A stretch of DNA of 50,673 bases from Flavobacteriales bacterium (GTDB lineage: Bacteria; Bacteroidota; Bacteroidia; Flavobacteriales_D; Sanyastnellaceae), in NCBI GenBank assembly GCA_020437755.1, contig JAGQVX010000007.1, forward strand, positions 1 to 50,673, in the 5' to 3' direction. The notes under the pieces were generated by a model. The model was given only the letters and a program-made list of their open reading frames with translations, had not been told where the DNA came from and did no database searches. Of this stretch, positions 34,141 to 42,183 are shown piece by piece. Position numbers and translations under genes: made by a program. Each line of letters opens with the position of its first letter. The first letter of the stretch is position 1.

Positions 34141-34782
34141 CTAGACCAAATTCTCTTTTAGCGCCTTTGAAACTGCCCCGGCAACCGAATTCACCTGCAA
34201 CTTCGAATAGATATGACTCACGTGTGTATTCACCGTGGCATAGCTGATGAAACACTTGTCGGCTATCATCTTATAACTATATCCCTCGACTAATAACTTG
34301 AGGATTTCCTTTTCTCGTTTGGTCAGGTCGTTTTCCTCCGAAGGAGGGACAATGTTGGTCTTGCTGAATATCTTGAGTACACGACTGGCAATGGTGGGTG
34401 TCATGGGCGCGCCTCCATCCATCACTTCCATAATCCCATCAACCAATTGAACGGGAGAGGCCTGCTTCAAAATGTATCCATCGGCGCCTGCGCAAATGGC
34501 CGAGATAATCTTTCGCTCATCTTCAAAAACCGTTTGCATGATAATCTTAACCTCCGGATGTTGCGACTTGATATTCTTCACCGCCTCAATACCATCTACA
34601 TAAGGCATGTCAATATCCATCAGGATTACGTCGGGTTGCTTATCGGCAACCGTTTGGGCGGCGTTTCTGCCATCGCTGAAAACACCTACGCACTCTGTAC
34701 CGGGCATGCCATCGAGAAGCATGCGCAGAGCCTCCAGGCGCGAAGGGTTATCATCATATATACTGACCTTAATGCTTGACAT
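34141..34782 (-). CDS. NarL/LuxR-type response regulator
   Basis: 213 residues. The receiver domain has the acidic pair Asp10-Asp11, the phospho-acceptor Asp56 (ILMDIDMP), Thr in MQTVFE and Lys in GYILKQ. A GerE/LuxR helix-turn-helix covers about 150-208 (LTKREKEILKLLVEGYSYKMIADKC...VNTHVSHIYSKL). HisKA_3 kinases typically pair with this class, and the kinase gene ends 31 bases away in convergent orientation, so the two are a probable pair. Its -7 box lies 4 bases before the ATG, which predicts a leaderless mRNA. Confidence 0.93.
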   Translation of the reverse strand: MSSIKVSIYDDNPSRLEALRMLLDGMPGTECVGVFSDGRNAAQTVADKQPDVILMDIDMPYVDGIEAVKNIKSQHPEVKIIMQTVFEDERKIISAICAGADGYILKQASPVQLVDGIMEVMDGGAPMTPTIASRVLKIFSKTNIVPPSEENDLTKREKEILKLLVEGYSYKMIADKCFISYATVNTHVSHIYSKLQVNSVAGAVSKALKENLV

Positions 34783-34786
34783 GGAA

Positions 34787-34794
34787 CAAAGGTA
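34787..34794 (-). promoter_or_regulatory. -7 promoter box exactly 4 bases before the response-regulator ATG
   Basis: TACCTTTG on the minus strand, then 4 bases, then the ATG at 34782. Transcription is predicted to start on the A of the start codon. No clear -33 TTG is seen. Confidence 0.5.
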
Positions 34795-34987
34795 CTTCGT
34801 GTTTTCTTCTGAGGAATCATTGAATGTATTGATTTGAGACTGAATAATCGGGATTTGAAGAAAATTTCACTTCGTCGGGAAAATCTAGTCAGCTATTCGT
34901 CTTATTCTATACCAAAGTCTTCATCTCCCCGATTCGCGGGTTTCACGCATGCGCTCGCGGGGCATGGAGAACAAAATACTCCCAGCC

Positions 34988-37900
34988 ATGAACCGAATTA
35001 TTTTTGCACTCCTAACCACCCTTCTGATTTTCAGTATTGACTCCCTTGCAGTAGATAAATACTGGCGCCCCATCAATACCAATTTTAACAACGCCTTCAA
35101 CTGGGATCCCGTAGGAGTTCCCGGTCCGGGCGATAAGGTGATTCTCGATCACTGGGGTAACATGGATTGTATAGTACATACCACCGTCTCCGTTGGCGGC
35201 TGGCTACAGTACGATAATTATACCTCCATTGCGTCGATTCTTCCGGGACAGGTACTCACTGTGGGATCACAAGGGTTTTGGATGGATTCGGGTGGGTTTT
35301 ATGCCAATGAGCAGGACCTTTATATCAACGGATCGCTCAACGTACACGGTGGCGGCTTCCTGGCTTCTTCAGCCACTACACACGTTCAGGGAAATATTGA
35401 AATCAACCCCTGGCCCTTGGGTGGATGGTTTACGGATGCCGGTACGTTTTCACTCGATGGCTACAATTACACGTATCTCGAGAGCAATTTGTACCTCAAC
35501 AATGTGGTCATCAATAAACCTGGGGGCTATATAGTAGGCATTCCAGATGGACTCAACCTTACCGCAGTCAATAACTTCACGGTGTATGATGGTTCGGTCA
35601 ACGGACCCGGTGAATTGCGCATTTTTGGAGATGCCTATTTCGGACCGGGAACCGACAATGGATCGGCTCACTTGCGATTCCAAAGTTCTGCTACCAACCA
35701 CGTCACTATCGACAAGAACTCCTTTAATTGGGGAAATGTGATTGTGAACAAATCCAATCTACAGGACTCTGTAATTGTAACCTCAAGTCTGAACCCCTTC
35801 ACCCTCATGGCAACACCCGACAGCTTGCATATTGAGCATGGAAGATTCATCGTTGATCATCCCAACATTACCTTCAATCAGGCCATGACCAAAATAGACC
35901 CCACAGGATTGCTGGCAGCAACATCGGGAACTATGTATATCAACTATGACTGGTGGAACAATGGAGGAACCTTCAACCACAACTTTGGTACCTGCATATT
36001 TACCGCGTACTCTTACTCCACTATTAACGTAGATGGAACACAGGATTGGTGGAATTTGGGCATCAATAAGTTTAGCGGATACTCGGTAACCGTGGCCGAT
36101 GGTGATGAAATTCAGGTTCTGAATCAAATGGACTGTTACGATGGATTCCTGCACGGTGCCAACTCGTGGCTCTCCATTCAAAAAGACATGATCATGCATC
36201 CGGGTGCAGATGAAGGTAGCATCAGGGTGCGCTTTGTGGGCGGTGAAACGAATCGCTACATCCTCAATCAGGCAACGCACCTGTTCAACCACGTTGAAAT
36301 CAATAAAGACAGCCCCCTCGATACGGTCTTCTTTCAAACCGACAATACGCATCTGGCAACAGGCGATGGCGCTTCAGATCACGTGTATGTGAATACCGGA
36401 CACCTCGCATTTGGCGAATGCGGAACCCATATTGATTGGAATATAAAGCAGCTTGATGTCAACTCCGGTGGAACCTTGCTTGCCTGGCCCGGCGACACCT
36501 ACTTTTCCCATGATTTGTTGGTAAATGGGGGGACATTCCAGCACAACAATTCACGCTTTATATGCGACGCGTACAATTACGCCACATTCGATATTGATCA
36601 ATCCATTCATTTTTACAATCTGGTTATGCAAAAGCCCAGCGGCTACAGCGTGACCGTGGCCGACGGAGATACCTTGATTATCGACAACCGCTATCATTCG
36701 AACTATGGATACCTGAACGGCACCAACTCCCGATTGATGGCCCTGGACACTGCGTCCTTCGCCTCCACACACCAGCGGGGTAGCATCCACCTCGAGTTTG
36801 CCGGATCAGCAACCGGAAACTGCATTTACAACGGAAGTGATCAACTATTTGCCGACGTGCTTATCAATAAATCCAATCCGGGAGATCGGGTGTATTTCGA
36901 GACCGACAATAGTCAGCTGGTTATTGGTCATACCGGCATTGAAACATGCACAGTGCGACGGGGAACGGCCGCCTTTCAAAACCAGGGCAGTTATGTTGAC
37001 TGGAATTGGATAAATACCATTGTAGAACCGGAGGGAACCTTTGAAGCCTTTTCAGGGGACACGTATTGCCAGGGGAATTTTAACGAAACCGGTGGTGAAT
37101 TCCTCCACAACGGAGGTTCATGGATTTGGGACAATTACACCTATTCCGGTGTTAATGTAACTCATGAAATGGTGTACCACGACATGGAAATATTGAAACC
37201 TTCGGGCTATTCTTTGTCGGTAAGCACCGGAGATTCCTTGCACATACTTAACAAATTTACCAGCCATTATGGCTACCTGAATGGTGCTGATGCATTCCTC
37301 CTCGTAGAAGACACAGTGGTGTTGGGAGGATCGCATCAGCGAGGTTCTGCTCCCTTGGAAATAATGGGCGCCGGAACCACTCATTTCATTCACTCCAACA
37401 CCTCGCCCACGTTCTATTCTATCATCATCAACAAAGCCAATGCAAGCGATGAAGTACTCATAGAAACCACCTCAGGAAATCTGAATTTTGGTCAGAATGA
37501 CGAACTGCTCAGCATTGTATCAGGATTACTGGGGTACCAGAACTATGGTGACCAGGTCAATATGGGTACGGGAACCATACGCGTAGACGGAGGGACCTGG
37601 CGAGGACCTTATGCCCTGATGACGCTGAATCACAATGTGCAATTCCTCAGCGGTAATTACGAACACAACAACGGCAGAGTGCAGTTCATCAATTACAGCT
37701 ACGGCACCATGCAGGCCGACTTCACCCCGGTATTCTATCAGTTTCAAGTCGCCAAACCGGCAGGATACACCCTCACCATTACCAATCCGGGAGAAATTTC
37801 TGTTGAAGATACTACCTTCTTCACGCTAGGCTACTGCCATGAAGGGTCCATTAACGCTCTGGGCGATGTTGTGGTATCACCATCGTGGAACGGCGGGTCG

Positions 37901-38776
37901 AGCAAACTGGCGTTCATGGGAATGACCGACCAATCCTTTGACCTCACCGGCGCAGCCGATCGCTATGAAGGTATCGTAGAGATCAACAAACCCATGGGAA
38001 ATGTGGTATTGCAGAGCGACTTTGCCATCGAAGACAATTTTGAGCAGTTGCATCTTGTCAATGGCTTGCTCACATCAGCCGATCCCTCGCAGTTTCAGGT
38101 CATGTTCAAGGTATTCGACGGCTGGTCGGGTGGTAATGAGAACAGTTACATTCAGGGTAGTGCCTATATCGAGGGGTACAGCGGTGGAACAGTTCCCATT
38201 GGTTTAAACGGCAAGTTTGCTCCGGCAGGAATATCCAATGTCTCCACTTACCTGCCTTTCCTGGTTACCTACTATGATGAGGATCCGGTGGGAGCGTATG
38301 GTGATACCCCGGGAACGGGAATTGATCATATATCGTCGTGCGAGTACTGGACCATTGATGCCCCCGCAGGTGGAGTCTCGGCCAGGGTCTTACTCTCCTA
38401 TGACACCGACCGGTGCGGACCTGTTGACAATGCTGCATCGCTAGTGGTTGCCAATTTTCATTCGGGTACGAGCACATGGGACACCATGGGCCAGTCGGCC
38501 GACGATGGATTCTTTTTGACGTCCTCCTCTACTACCAACAACTGGCCGGCGTTCACGCTGGCTTCTACCAATGCCGATAATCCCATGGACGGCTCTACGG
38601 CTGTGGGATGTACCGGTGATTTCAATGGTGACAACGTAGTGGATACCTCCGATTTGCTGCAAATGCTGGGGGGATTTGGCTGCACGGGAAGCTGTCCTCA
38701 TGATCTCAACAACGATGGTGAGGTCAATACCGGCGATTTGTTGCTGTTCCTGGGAGTGTTTGGAACTACGTGTTAG
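34988..38776 (+). CDS. Giant secreted repeat protein with dockerin-like C-terminus
   Basis: 1262 residues from the ATG at 34988, which directly precedes a signal peptide (LLTTLLIFSIDSLA); upstream starts do not. About five units of 165-190 residues repeat, each opening with INKPxGYxVxVxDGD and containing YGYLNG, GSxxLxFxG, FxxVxINKSNPxDxVxFxTDN and GGTFxHNN. This suggests a long beta-helix or beta-solenoid, as in autotransported adhesins. The last 60 residues hold two dockerin-like calcium repeats (DFNGDNVVDTSDLLQMLGGFG and DLNNDGEVNTGDLLLFLGVFG) in place of a T9SS tail. One repeat-family copy lies inside (36408-36420), and an inverted pair follows the stop codon. Confidence 0.82.
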   Translation: MNRIIFALLTTLLIFSIDSLAVDKYWRPINTNFNNAFNWDPVGVPGPGDKVILDHWGNMDCIVHTTVSVGGWLQYDNYTSIASILPGQVLTVGSQGFWMDSGGFYANEQDLYINGSLNVHGGGFLASSATTHVQGNIEINPWPLGGWFTDAGTFSLDGYNYTYLESNLYLNNVVINKPGGYIVGIPDGLNLTAVNNFTVYDGSVNGPGELRIFGDAYFGPGTDNGSAHLRFQSSATNHVTIDKNSFNWGNVIVNKSNLQDSVIVTSSLNPFTLMATPDSLHIEHGRFIVDHPNITFNQAMTKIDPTGLLAATSGTMYINYDWWNNGGTFNHNFGTCIFTAYSYSTINVDGTQDWWNLGINKFSGYSVTVADGDEIQVLNQMDCYDGFLHGANSWLSIQKDMIMHPGADEGSIRVRFVGGETNRYILNQATHLFNHVEINKDSPLDTVFFQTDNTHLATGDGASDHVYVNTGHLAFGECGTHIDWNIKQLDVNSGGTLLAWPGDTYFSHDLLVNGGTFQHNNSRFICDAYNYATFDIDQSIHFYNLVMQKPSGYSVTVADGDTLIIDNRYHSNYGYLNGTNSRLMALDTASFASTHQRGSIHLEFAGSATGNCIYNGSDQLFADVLINKSNPGDRVYFETDNSQLVIGHTGIETCTVRRGTAAFQNQGSYVDWNWINTIVEPEGTFEAFSGDTYCQGNFNETGGEFLHNGGSWIWDNYTYSGVNVTHEMVYHDMEILKPSGYSLSVSTGDSLHILNKFTSHYGYLNGADAFLLVEDTVVLGGSHQRGSAPLEIMGAGTTHFIHSNTSPTFYSIIINKANASDEVLIETTSGNLNFGQNDELLSIVSGLLGYQNYGDQVNMGTGTIRVDGGTWRGPYALMTLNHNVQFLSGNYEHNNGRVQFINYSYGTMQADFTPVFYQFQVAKPAGYTLTITNPGEISVEDTTFFTLGYCHEGSINALGDVVVSPSWNGGSSKLAFMGMTDQSFDLTGAADRYEGIVEINKPMGNVVLQSDFAIEDNFEQLHLVNGLLTSADPSQFQVMFKVFDGWSGGNENSYIQGSAYIEGYSGGTVPIGLNGKFAPAGISNVSTYLPFLVTYYDEDPVGAYGDTPGTGIDHISSCEYWTIDAPAGGVSARVLLSYDTDRCGPVDNAASLVVANFHSGTSTWDTMGQSADDGFFLTSSSTTNNWPAFTLASTNADNPMDGSTAVGCTGDFNGDNVVDTSDLLQMLGGFGCTGSCPHDLNNDGEVNTGDLLLFLGVFGTTC
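36408..36422 (-). repeat. 15-bp repeat, class A, one mismatch
   Basis: The 13-base core CATTTGGCGAATG (36408-36420) is exact; the outermost stem base differs. Inside the giant repeat protein, read as AFGEC. Confidence 0.8.
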
Positions 38777-38784
38777 CATGTGGT

Positions 38785-38799
38785 GGCATTCGCCAAATG
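38785..38799 (+). repeat. 15-bp repeat, class A, exact (left arm of pair)
   Basis: Left arm of the perfect inverted pair behind the giant repeat protein. Confidence 0.95.
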
Positions 38800-38810
38800 A
38801 GGAATCAACC

Positions 38811-38825
38811 CATTTGGCGAATGCC
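38811..38825 (-). repeat. 15-bp repeat, class A, exact (right arm of pair)
   Basis: Right arm of the perfect inverted pair. Confidence 0.95.
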
Positions 38826-38872
38826 TTATTGACGACCAAATTCTTACATTCGTAACATCAATACATACCCCG

Positions 38873-39289
38873 ATGAAAGAAAATTGGTTTGCCATACTCA
38901 TGTTCAGCGTCATTTTTGGCGTTTTGGGCTTTATTCTAGGACGCATTACCTGCACAGATTGCTGCGCGCCCGACCACGGACATCATAACCCTCATGCGGA
39001 ATGCTGTGCCCCCGGAAGTCCGGAAGCCGCAGAGTGCCACAAGGAAATCCGCATTCACCAAATGCATGGAGAAGGCGGTGACCTCGATGTTCAAAGCATT
39101 ATTGAAACACTTGAAGTTGCCGATTTCGAAGGTGATACTACCGTTATTGCCGGCGACGCGGTGATTCACATGACCAAAAGCGGCGATGGAAAAGTGGAAG
39201 TCAACGTTGAGGTGACCACCGACGGAGAAGGATCAGAAGAGGTAATTGTGAAGACCATTGAGATCGTAGAAGAAGAAGCAAGCCACTAA
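38873..39289 (+). CDS. Small membrane-anchored Cys/His-rich protein
   Basis: 138 residues. One N-terminal transmembrane helix (AILMFSVIFGVLGFILG) is followed by a Cys/His-rich stretch (CTDCCAPDHGHHNPHAECC, plus a later Cys-His) that could bind a metal. The last 70 residues are acidic, with alternating beta strands (VNVEVTTDGEGSEEVIVKTIEIV). No family is recognised; metal handling is a guess from composition only. It lies alone between the inverted repeat pair and the tRNA gene. Confidence 0.65.
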   Translation: MKENWFAILMFSVIFGVLGFILGRITCTDCCAPDHGHHNPHAECCAPGSPEAAECHKEIRIHQMHGEGGDLDVQSIIETLEVADFEGDTTVIAGDAVIHMTKSGDGKVEVNVEVTTDGEGSEEVIVKTIEIVEEEASH

Positions 39290-39302
39290 ATAGCCCTTGC
39301 TC

Positions 39303-39333
39303 TTTGCGGATTCAGAACTTATGATTATTTTCG
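39303..39333 (+). promoter_or_regulatory. Promoter of tRNA-Leu
   Basis: TTTG (39303-39306), 19 bases, TATTTTCG (39326-39333). It matches TTTG-N19-TAnnTTyG and implies a 5' leader of about 60 bases that must be removed by RNase P. Confidence 0.55.
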
Positions 39334-39399
39334 CGCCCCCGTCTGCCCCAATTGCGCGGCAGACTCCTGGTCTACGTGGACAATAGTCCACACCACTAT

Positions 39400-39480
39400 G
39401 CCCGAGTGGCGGAATTGGTAGACGCGCACGACTCAAACTCGTGTTCCAATGGAGTGCCGGTTCGACTCCGGCCTCGGGTA
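39400..39480 (+). tRNA. tRNA-Leu, anticodon CAA
   Basis: The acceptor strands GCCCGAG (39400-39406) and CTCGGGT (39473-39479) pair with a G1-U72 wobble. The D arm GGCGGAATTGGTAGACGC is typical of Leu. The anticodon stem CACGA/TCGTG closes the loop CTCAAAC, giving anticodon CAA (reads UUG). A short type II variable arm and the T arm GCCGG-TTCGACT-CCGGC complete the cloverleaf. The CCA end is not encoded. Confidence 0.95.
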
Positions 39481-39715
39481 CGAAGCAGAATGAGAGACAA
39501 AGCGAAAGCGATGTATTTCATTCTGTTTTTTTTGTGGAAATTTTTCGGGGTTCGTGATTCAAGACTACAAATTCGCCGCTCTGCGATCACCGATATTTAA
39601 TGAACGGTACAAGCAGAAATTTATATTGCCATAGGTTCTGAGAATTCCAATTGCACTGCCGGATAAAGCCAATTTTAAAACGCCAACTGCGCTCCGCTTC
39701 TCGCACTAATTTCCA
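39481..39715. other. Region between tRNA-Leu and the MNT gene
   Basis: 235 bases. Apart from the tRNA terminator I see no gene, no repeat of the tRNA 3' end (so no attachment-site pair) and no insertion sequence. Confidence 0.5.
39486..39533 (+). terminator. Intrinsic terminator of tRNA-Leu
   Basis: CAGAATGA (39486-39493) pairs with TCATTCTG (39518-39525), followed by eight T (39526-39533). It starts 5 bases after the tRNA. Confidence 0.85.
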
Positions 39716-40132
39716 TTAGTCCTCTGAATCACTTTGTCTGTTTTCACCTTTATTAGAATACCCATTCTCCGGCTCTTCGGCAATAGACGATAGACTGCTG
39801 AAAAGTACCTCATGCTGTGCTTCAATATTGCGATGAAAACTCTGCGGCAATTGCGCCCAATCAAAAAGCTGGACCAAAATTGGAATATTGCTTTCCCTAA
39901 TTTTATATCTCAACTCTTGAAGGATACCGGGAGGCAAACTGTCTTGGTTCTTGTTAAATACTACCAAATCCAAGTCGCTACCACTGTGAGCAGTTCCACT
40001 TACCCGGCTTCCATAGGCCCAAACTTCCAGGGGCAAACCAACCGATTTAAATATGGCTACCAATCGTTCCTTGTCTTTATCCCTAAGTATCAAGATTCTC
40101 TTTTTTAATATACACCACGAGTTGTGAGGCAT
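39716..40132 (-). CDS. MNT-type nucleotidyltransferase-domain protein (HI0073-like)
   Basis: 138 residues from the ATG at 40132. TTG starts at 40138 or 40093 are also possible, and the latter gives a more typical N-terminus (LRDKDKERL). The Pol-beta-type motif GSRVSGTAHSGSDLDLVV carries the GS and the catalytic D-x-D. The second half (IPILVQLFDWAQLPQSFHRNI) matches HI0073-like proteins. These normally pair with a HEPN partner in MntA-HepT toxin-antitoxin modules, where MntA AMPylates the toxin. No full HEPN gene is adjacent; a 25-codon frame just upstream might be the end of one. The last 22 residues are a hydrophilic extension. Confidence 0.82.
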   Translation of the reverse strand: MPHNSWCILKKRILILRDKDKERLVAIFKSVGLPLEVWAYGSRVSGTAHSGSDLDLVVFNKNQDSLPPGILQELRYKIRESNIPILVQLFDWAQLPQSFHRNIEAQHEVLFSSLSSIAEEPENGYSNKGENRQSDSED

Positions 40133-40160
40133 CTGCAATAAACTGGAAGAGCATCCCCAT
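40083..40160 (-). pseudogene. Possible C-terminal remnant of a HEPN partner
   Basis: A 25-codon frame whose ATG (40160) overlaps the stop codon of the AlkD-like gene and whose TAG overlaps the 5' part of the MNT gene. Its sequence, FQFIADASQLVVYIKKENL, looks like the last helix of an HI0074-type HEPN protein, and the overlap with the MNT start is as in HEPN-MNT operons. It is too short to be sure. Confidence 0.25.
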
Positions 40161-40867
40161 CAACACCGCGCCGTCTTCCGCTTCTTGCCTATGGATCCAC
40201 GCGCGGATACTTTTTCAATGTACTCGCTGGCGAGTGGGGTTTTGCAGGCAGTGTCGCCCATGAAAACCTCTACGGGTCCAATCTGGTTGGCTGTGCGTTT
40301 GGCGTATGCCGTCAATTCCGAAACATACGACGCAACGGAAATAACAAAACCGTTCATGGTGTATTTCACGCGATTGGGGGCCTGGTGAATTTCCTTCTCC
40401 ACACGATCCAGCAAGGCGCGATAGCCTTCAATATCTAAGGTCTCATCGGCATGGACGCCCGCAAAACTGGCCAACGTGGCCCAACCGGCAGCAGCAATAA
40501 GGGGCTTATCAGATTCGATCCACTCCAATCCCAGCGCATACCCATGCGCACTGTCGGCCGCTATCCAGGGAACCGTAAATTCACTGAGATAATACCAATA
40601 GGCTCCCTCCACCCATGCCTGCAACTGTTCCCGGGTCACCTGCTTTTCGTCGGCCATGAGTCCGGCGAGATACATAGCGTCGGAGTTGCCGGTTTTATAA
40701 AGTTCCAGGGCAAGTGCATGATTCTTTTTGGTCTTTTTCAAGACTTTCTTCAAATCGGCCACCTTGACACCGTACAAAGGTTCTTGCGCGCCGTGGCGCA
40801 TAAGGGTCTTTTTGGTCTGAGCATCCCCCAAAGATTGGAGCTCAGCCATTGTTTCTTCAACAGTCAT
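40160..40867 (-). CDS. AlkD-like DNA alkylation repair protein
   Basis: 235 residues. All-alpha HEAT-like repeats of the DNA_alkylation family, opening MAELQSLGDAQTKKTLMRHGA and with the conserved FGV/YGV-type segment PLYGVKVADLKKVLKK. Later helices carry WIAADSAHGYALGLEWIESD and AGWATLASFAG. AlkD glycosylases remove bulky or positively charged alkyl bases without base flipping. This member ends with a basic tail (GKKRKTARC) that may bind DNA. It follows the T9SS gene on the same strand after 20 bases, which is probably chance rather than function. Confidence 0.88.
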   Translation of the reverse strand: MTVEETMAELQSLGDAQTKKTLMRHGAQEPLYGVKVADLKKVLKKTKKNHALALELYKTGNSDAMYLAGLMADEKQVTREQLQAWVEGAYWYYLSEFTVPWIAADSAHGYALGLEWIESDKPLIAAAGWATLASFAGVHADETLDIEGYRALLDRVEKEIHQAPNRVKYTMNGFVISVASYVSELTAYAKRTANQIGPVEVFMGDTACKTPLASEYIEKVSARGSIGKKRKTARC

Positions 40868-40887
40868 AAAAAAGCGTGTTTCGAGGT

Positions 40888-41955
40888 CTATTCCACCACA
40901 ATTCCGTGATCGGAAAGCACCTGGTCATTGTTCAGGAACAAGAGGGTATATCTTCCTGATGAAAGTTCGGACACATCAAATCCTCGATTCAATGCCGAAG
41001 CCGTGAATGCCTTGACCTCACGACCTTGATTGTCGATGATACGCACATCCGTAACCTGCTCTTTCATGTGTGCGGGCATATCCACCCACATGGTCTCCCG
41101 TGCCGGATTGGGATAAATCACGAGGTCATTGGCATACCAACTAGCCACATCCGTAGGCTTGGTGTCGTCCACGTACTGAAAGGTTATGCTCGATGTGAAA
41201 CCGAGGTTTTCATTGACTTGCAACAGTGGAATTCCACCATCTACCCCATACCAGTGGTACTCCGTCCATGAACGTGGAGTCTCAAAATCGAGCCCCAGTA
41301 AGTCAATAGCTATAGAATCCAACGCTTCCAGATCCATACGAATGCGCAGGGCCTCAAACGTCCCTTGGGGCGTGATGAGGGTTCCCCATCCATCGGCAGT
41401 GGCAGTGCGCCATTGCTTCAGTTTGTACGTAGCTGTGTTGGGGACAGAAATCATCCACTCCGAGTATGAGCTGTCTACGTTGTTGTAGTTCATGGGCAAA
41501 TTGAAGATCACATCCACCGGCTCATTCACCGCAGGCAGCGGAATGCCGTTGACGGTGGTTCCGGTTCCTACCTGACTGTAGGCCGTTGAGGTTTTCTTGA
41601 AAAAGACAAACATATCTTCCAGCGTCAGCATTCCTCCCAAATCGACATCATCGGCAGTTGAACCAAAATCAGCCTGATGATCGGGGTCAAATGGACTGTT
41701 GAACAAGAACTGATACATGAATGGGGCATTGCTCACGCTCACCATATTAGTAGTATCGGTACTCTGGATTTCCAACTCGCTGTAATCCCACGTGTATCCT
41801 GCTCCGGTGAGGGAGAAGTCAAAATCGTTAATCAAATTGCCCTGCGCAACAGGATAAGACGTACCGGCGCTGGGTAAGTCGTTTTCGGTGATGGTAATCT
41901 GAGCGGATGCACCCCAGGTAAGGCAAAGAGCTATAGCGGTAAAGATTCGGTTCAT
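40888..41955 (-). CDS. T9SS-sorted secreted protein
   Basis: 355 residues with a signal peptide ending WGASA/QIT. The body has no family I recognise; it reads as a beta-sandwich typical of hypothetical Bacteroidota exoproteins (YTWDYSELEIQSTDT, PVDVIFNLPMNYNNVDSSYSE, GTFEALRIRMDLEALDS). The end is a clear type A T9SS tail (DLVIYPNPARETMWVDM...LSSGRYTLLFLN), so it crosses the outer membrane. It stands upstream of the AlkD-like gene by 20 bases and diverges from the protease gene at 42184. Confidence 0.8.
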   Translation of the reverse strand: MNRIFTAIALCLTWGASAQITITENDLPSAGTSYPVAQGNLINDFDFSLTGAGYTWDYSELEIQSTDTTNMVSVSNAPFMYQFLFNSPFDPDHQADFGSTADDVDLGGMLTLEDMFVFFKKTSTAYSQVGTGTTVNGIPLPAVNEPVDVIFNLPMNYNNVDSSYSEWMISVPNTATYKLKQWRTATADGWGTLITPQGTFEALRIRMDLEALDSIAIDLLGLDFETPRSWTEYHWYGVDGGIPLLQVNENLGFTSSITFQYVDDTKPTDVASWYANDLVIYPNPARETMWVDMPAHMKEQVTDVRIIDNQGREVKAFTASALNRGFDVSELSSGRYTLLFLNNDQVLSDHGIVVE

Positions 41956-42183
41956 GGTTGAAAAAATTTAGGTAAATCTAAGAAAGCAAGTCTGTATTCC
42001 CTTGATCGCCACATGACTTTCCGCGCAATGGAGTGTGGAAAACAGGTTGGGAGTGGCAGAAGAGCTCGCCTAGACTAACAACAATCATTTAAAATGTACT
42101 TCGTACCCATTGCTACCACGGGGTAATTTCCGTTAAATTCGGCATTCCATCTATTCATGAAGATGGAAGAAACCTGTATAACC

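Larger units (their letters stand above)
38785..38825. repeat. Inverted pair of the 15-bp repeat: perfect hairpin
   Basis: GGCATTCGCCAAATG at 38785-38799, an 11-base loop, and its exact reverse complement at 38811-38825. The 15-bp stem starts 8 bases after the stop codon of the giant repeat protein. No T-run follows on either strand, so it is at best a weak intrinsic terminator, though it could stop RNase trimming. Confidence 0.95.

Noticed and set aside
39049-39065. GCATTCACCAAATGC as another repeat copy
   Set aside because: Two mismatches to the 15-mer, one of them in the stem; may be chance.
39400-39715. Integration site at tRNA-Leu
   Set aside because: No integrase gene nearby and no second copy of the tRNA 3' end in the window.
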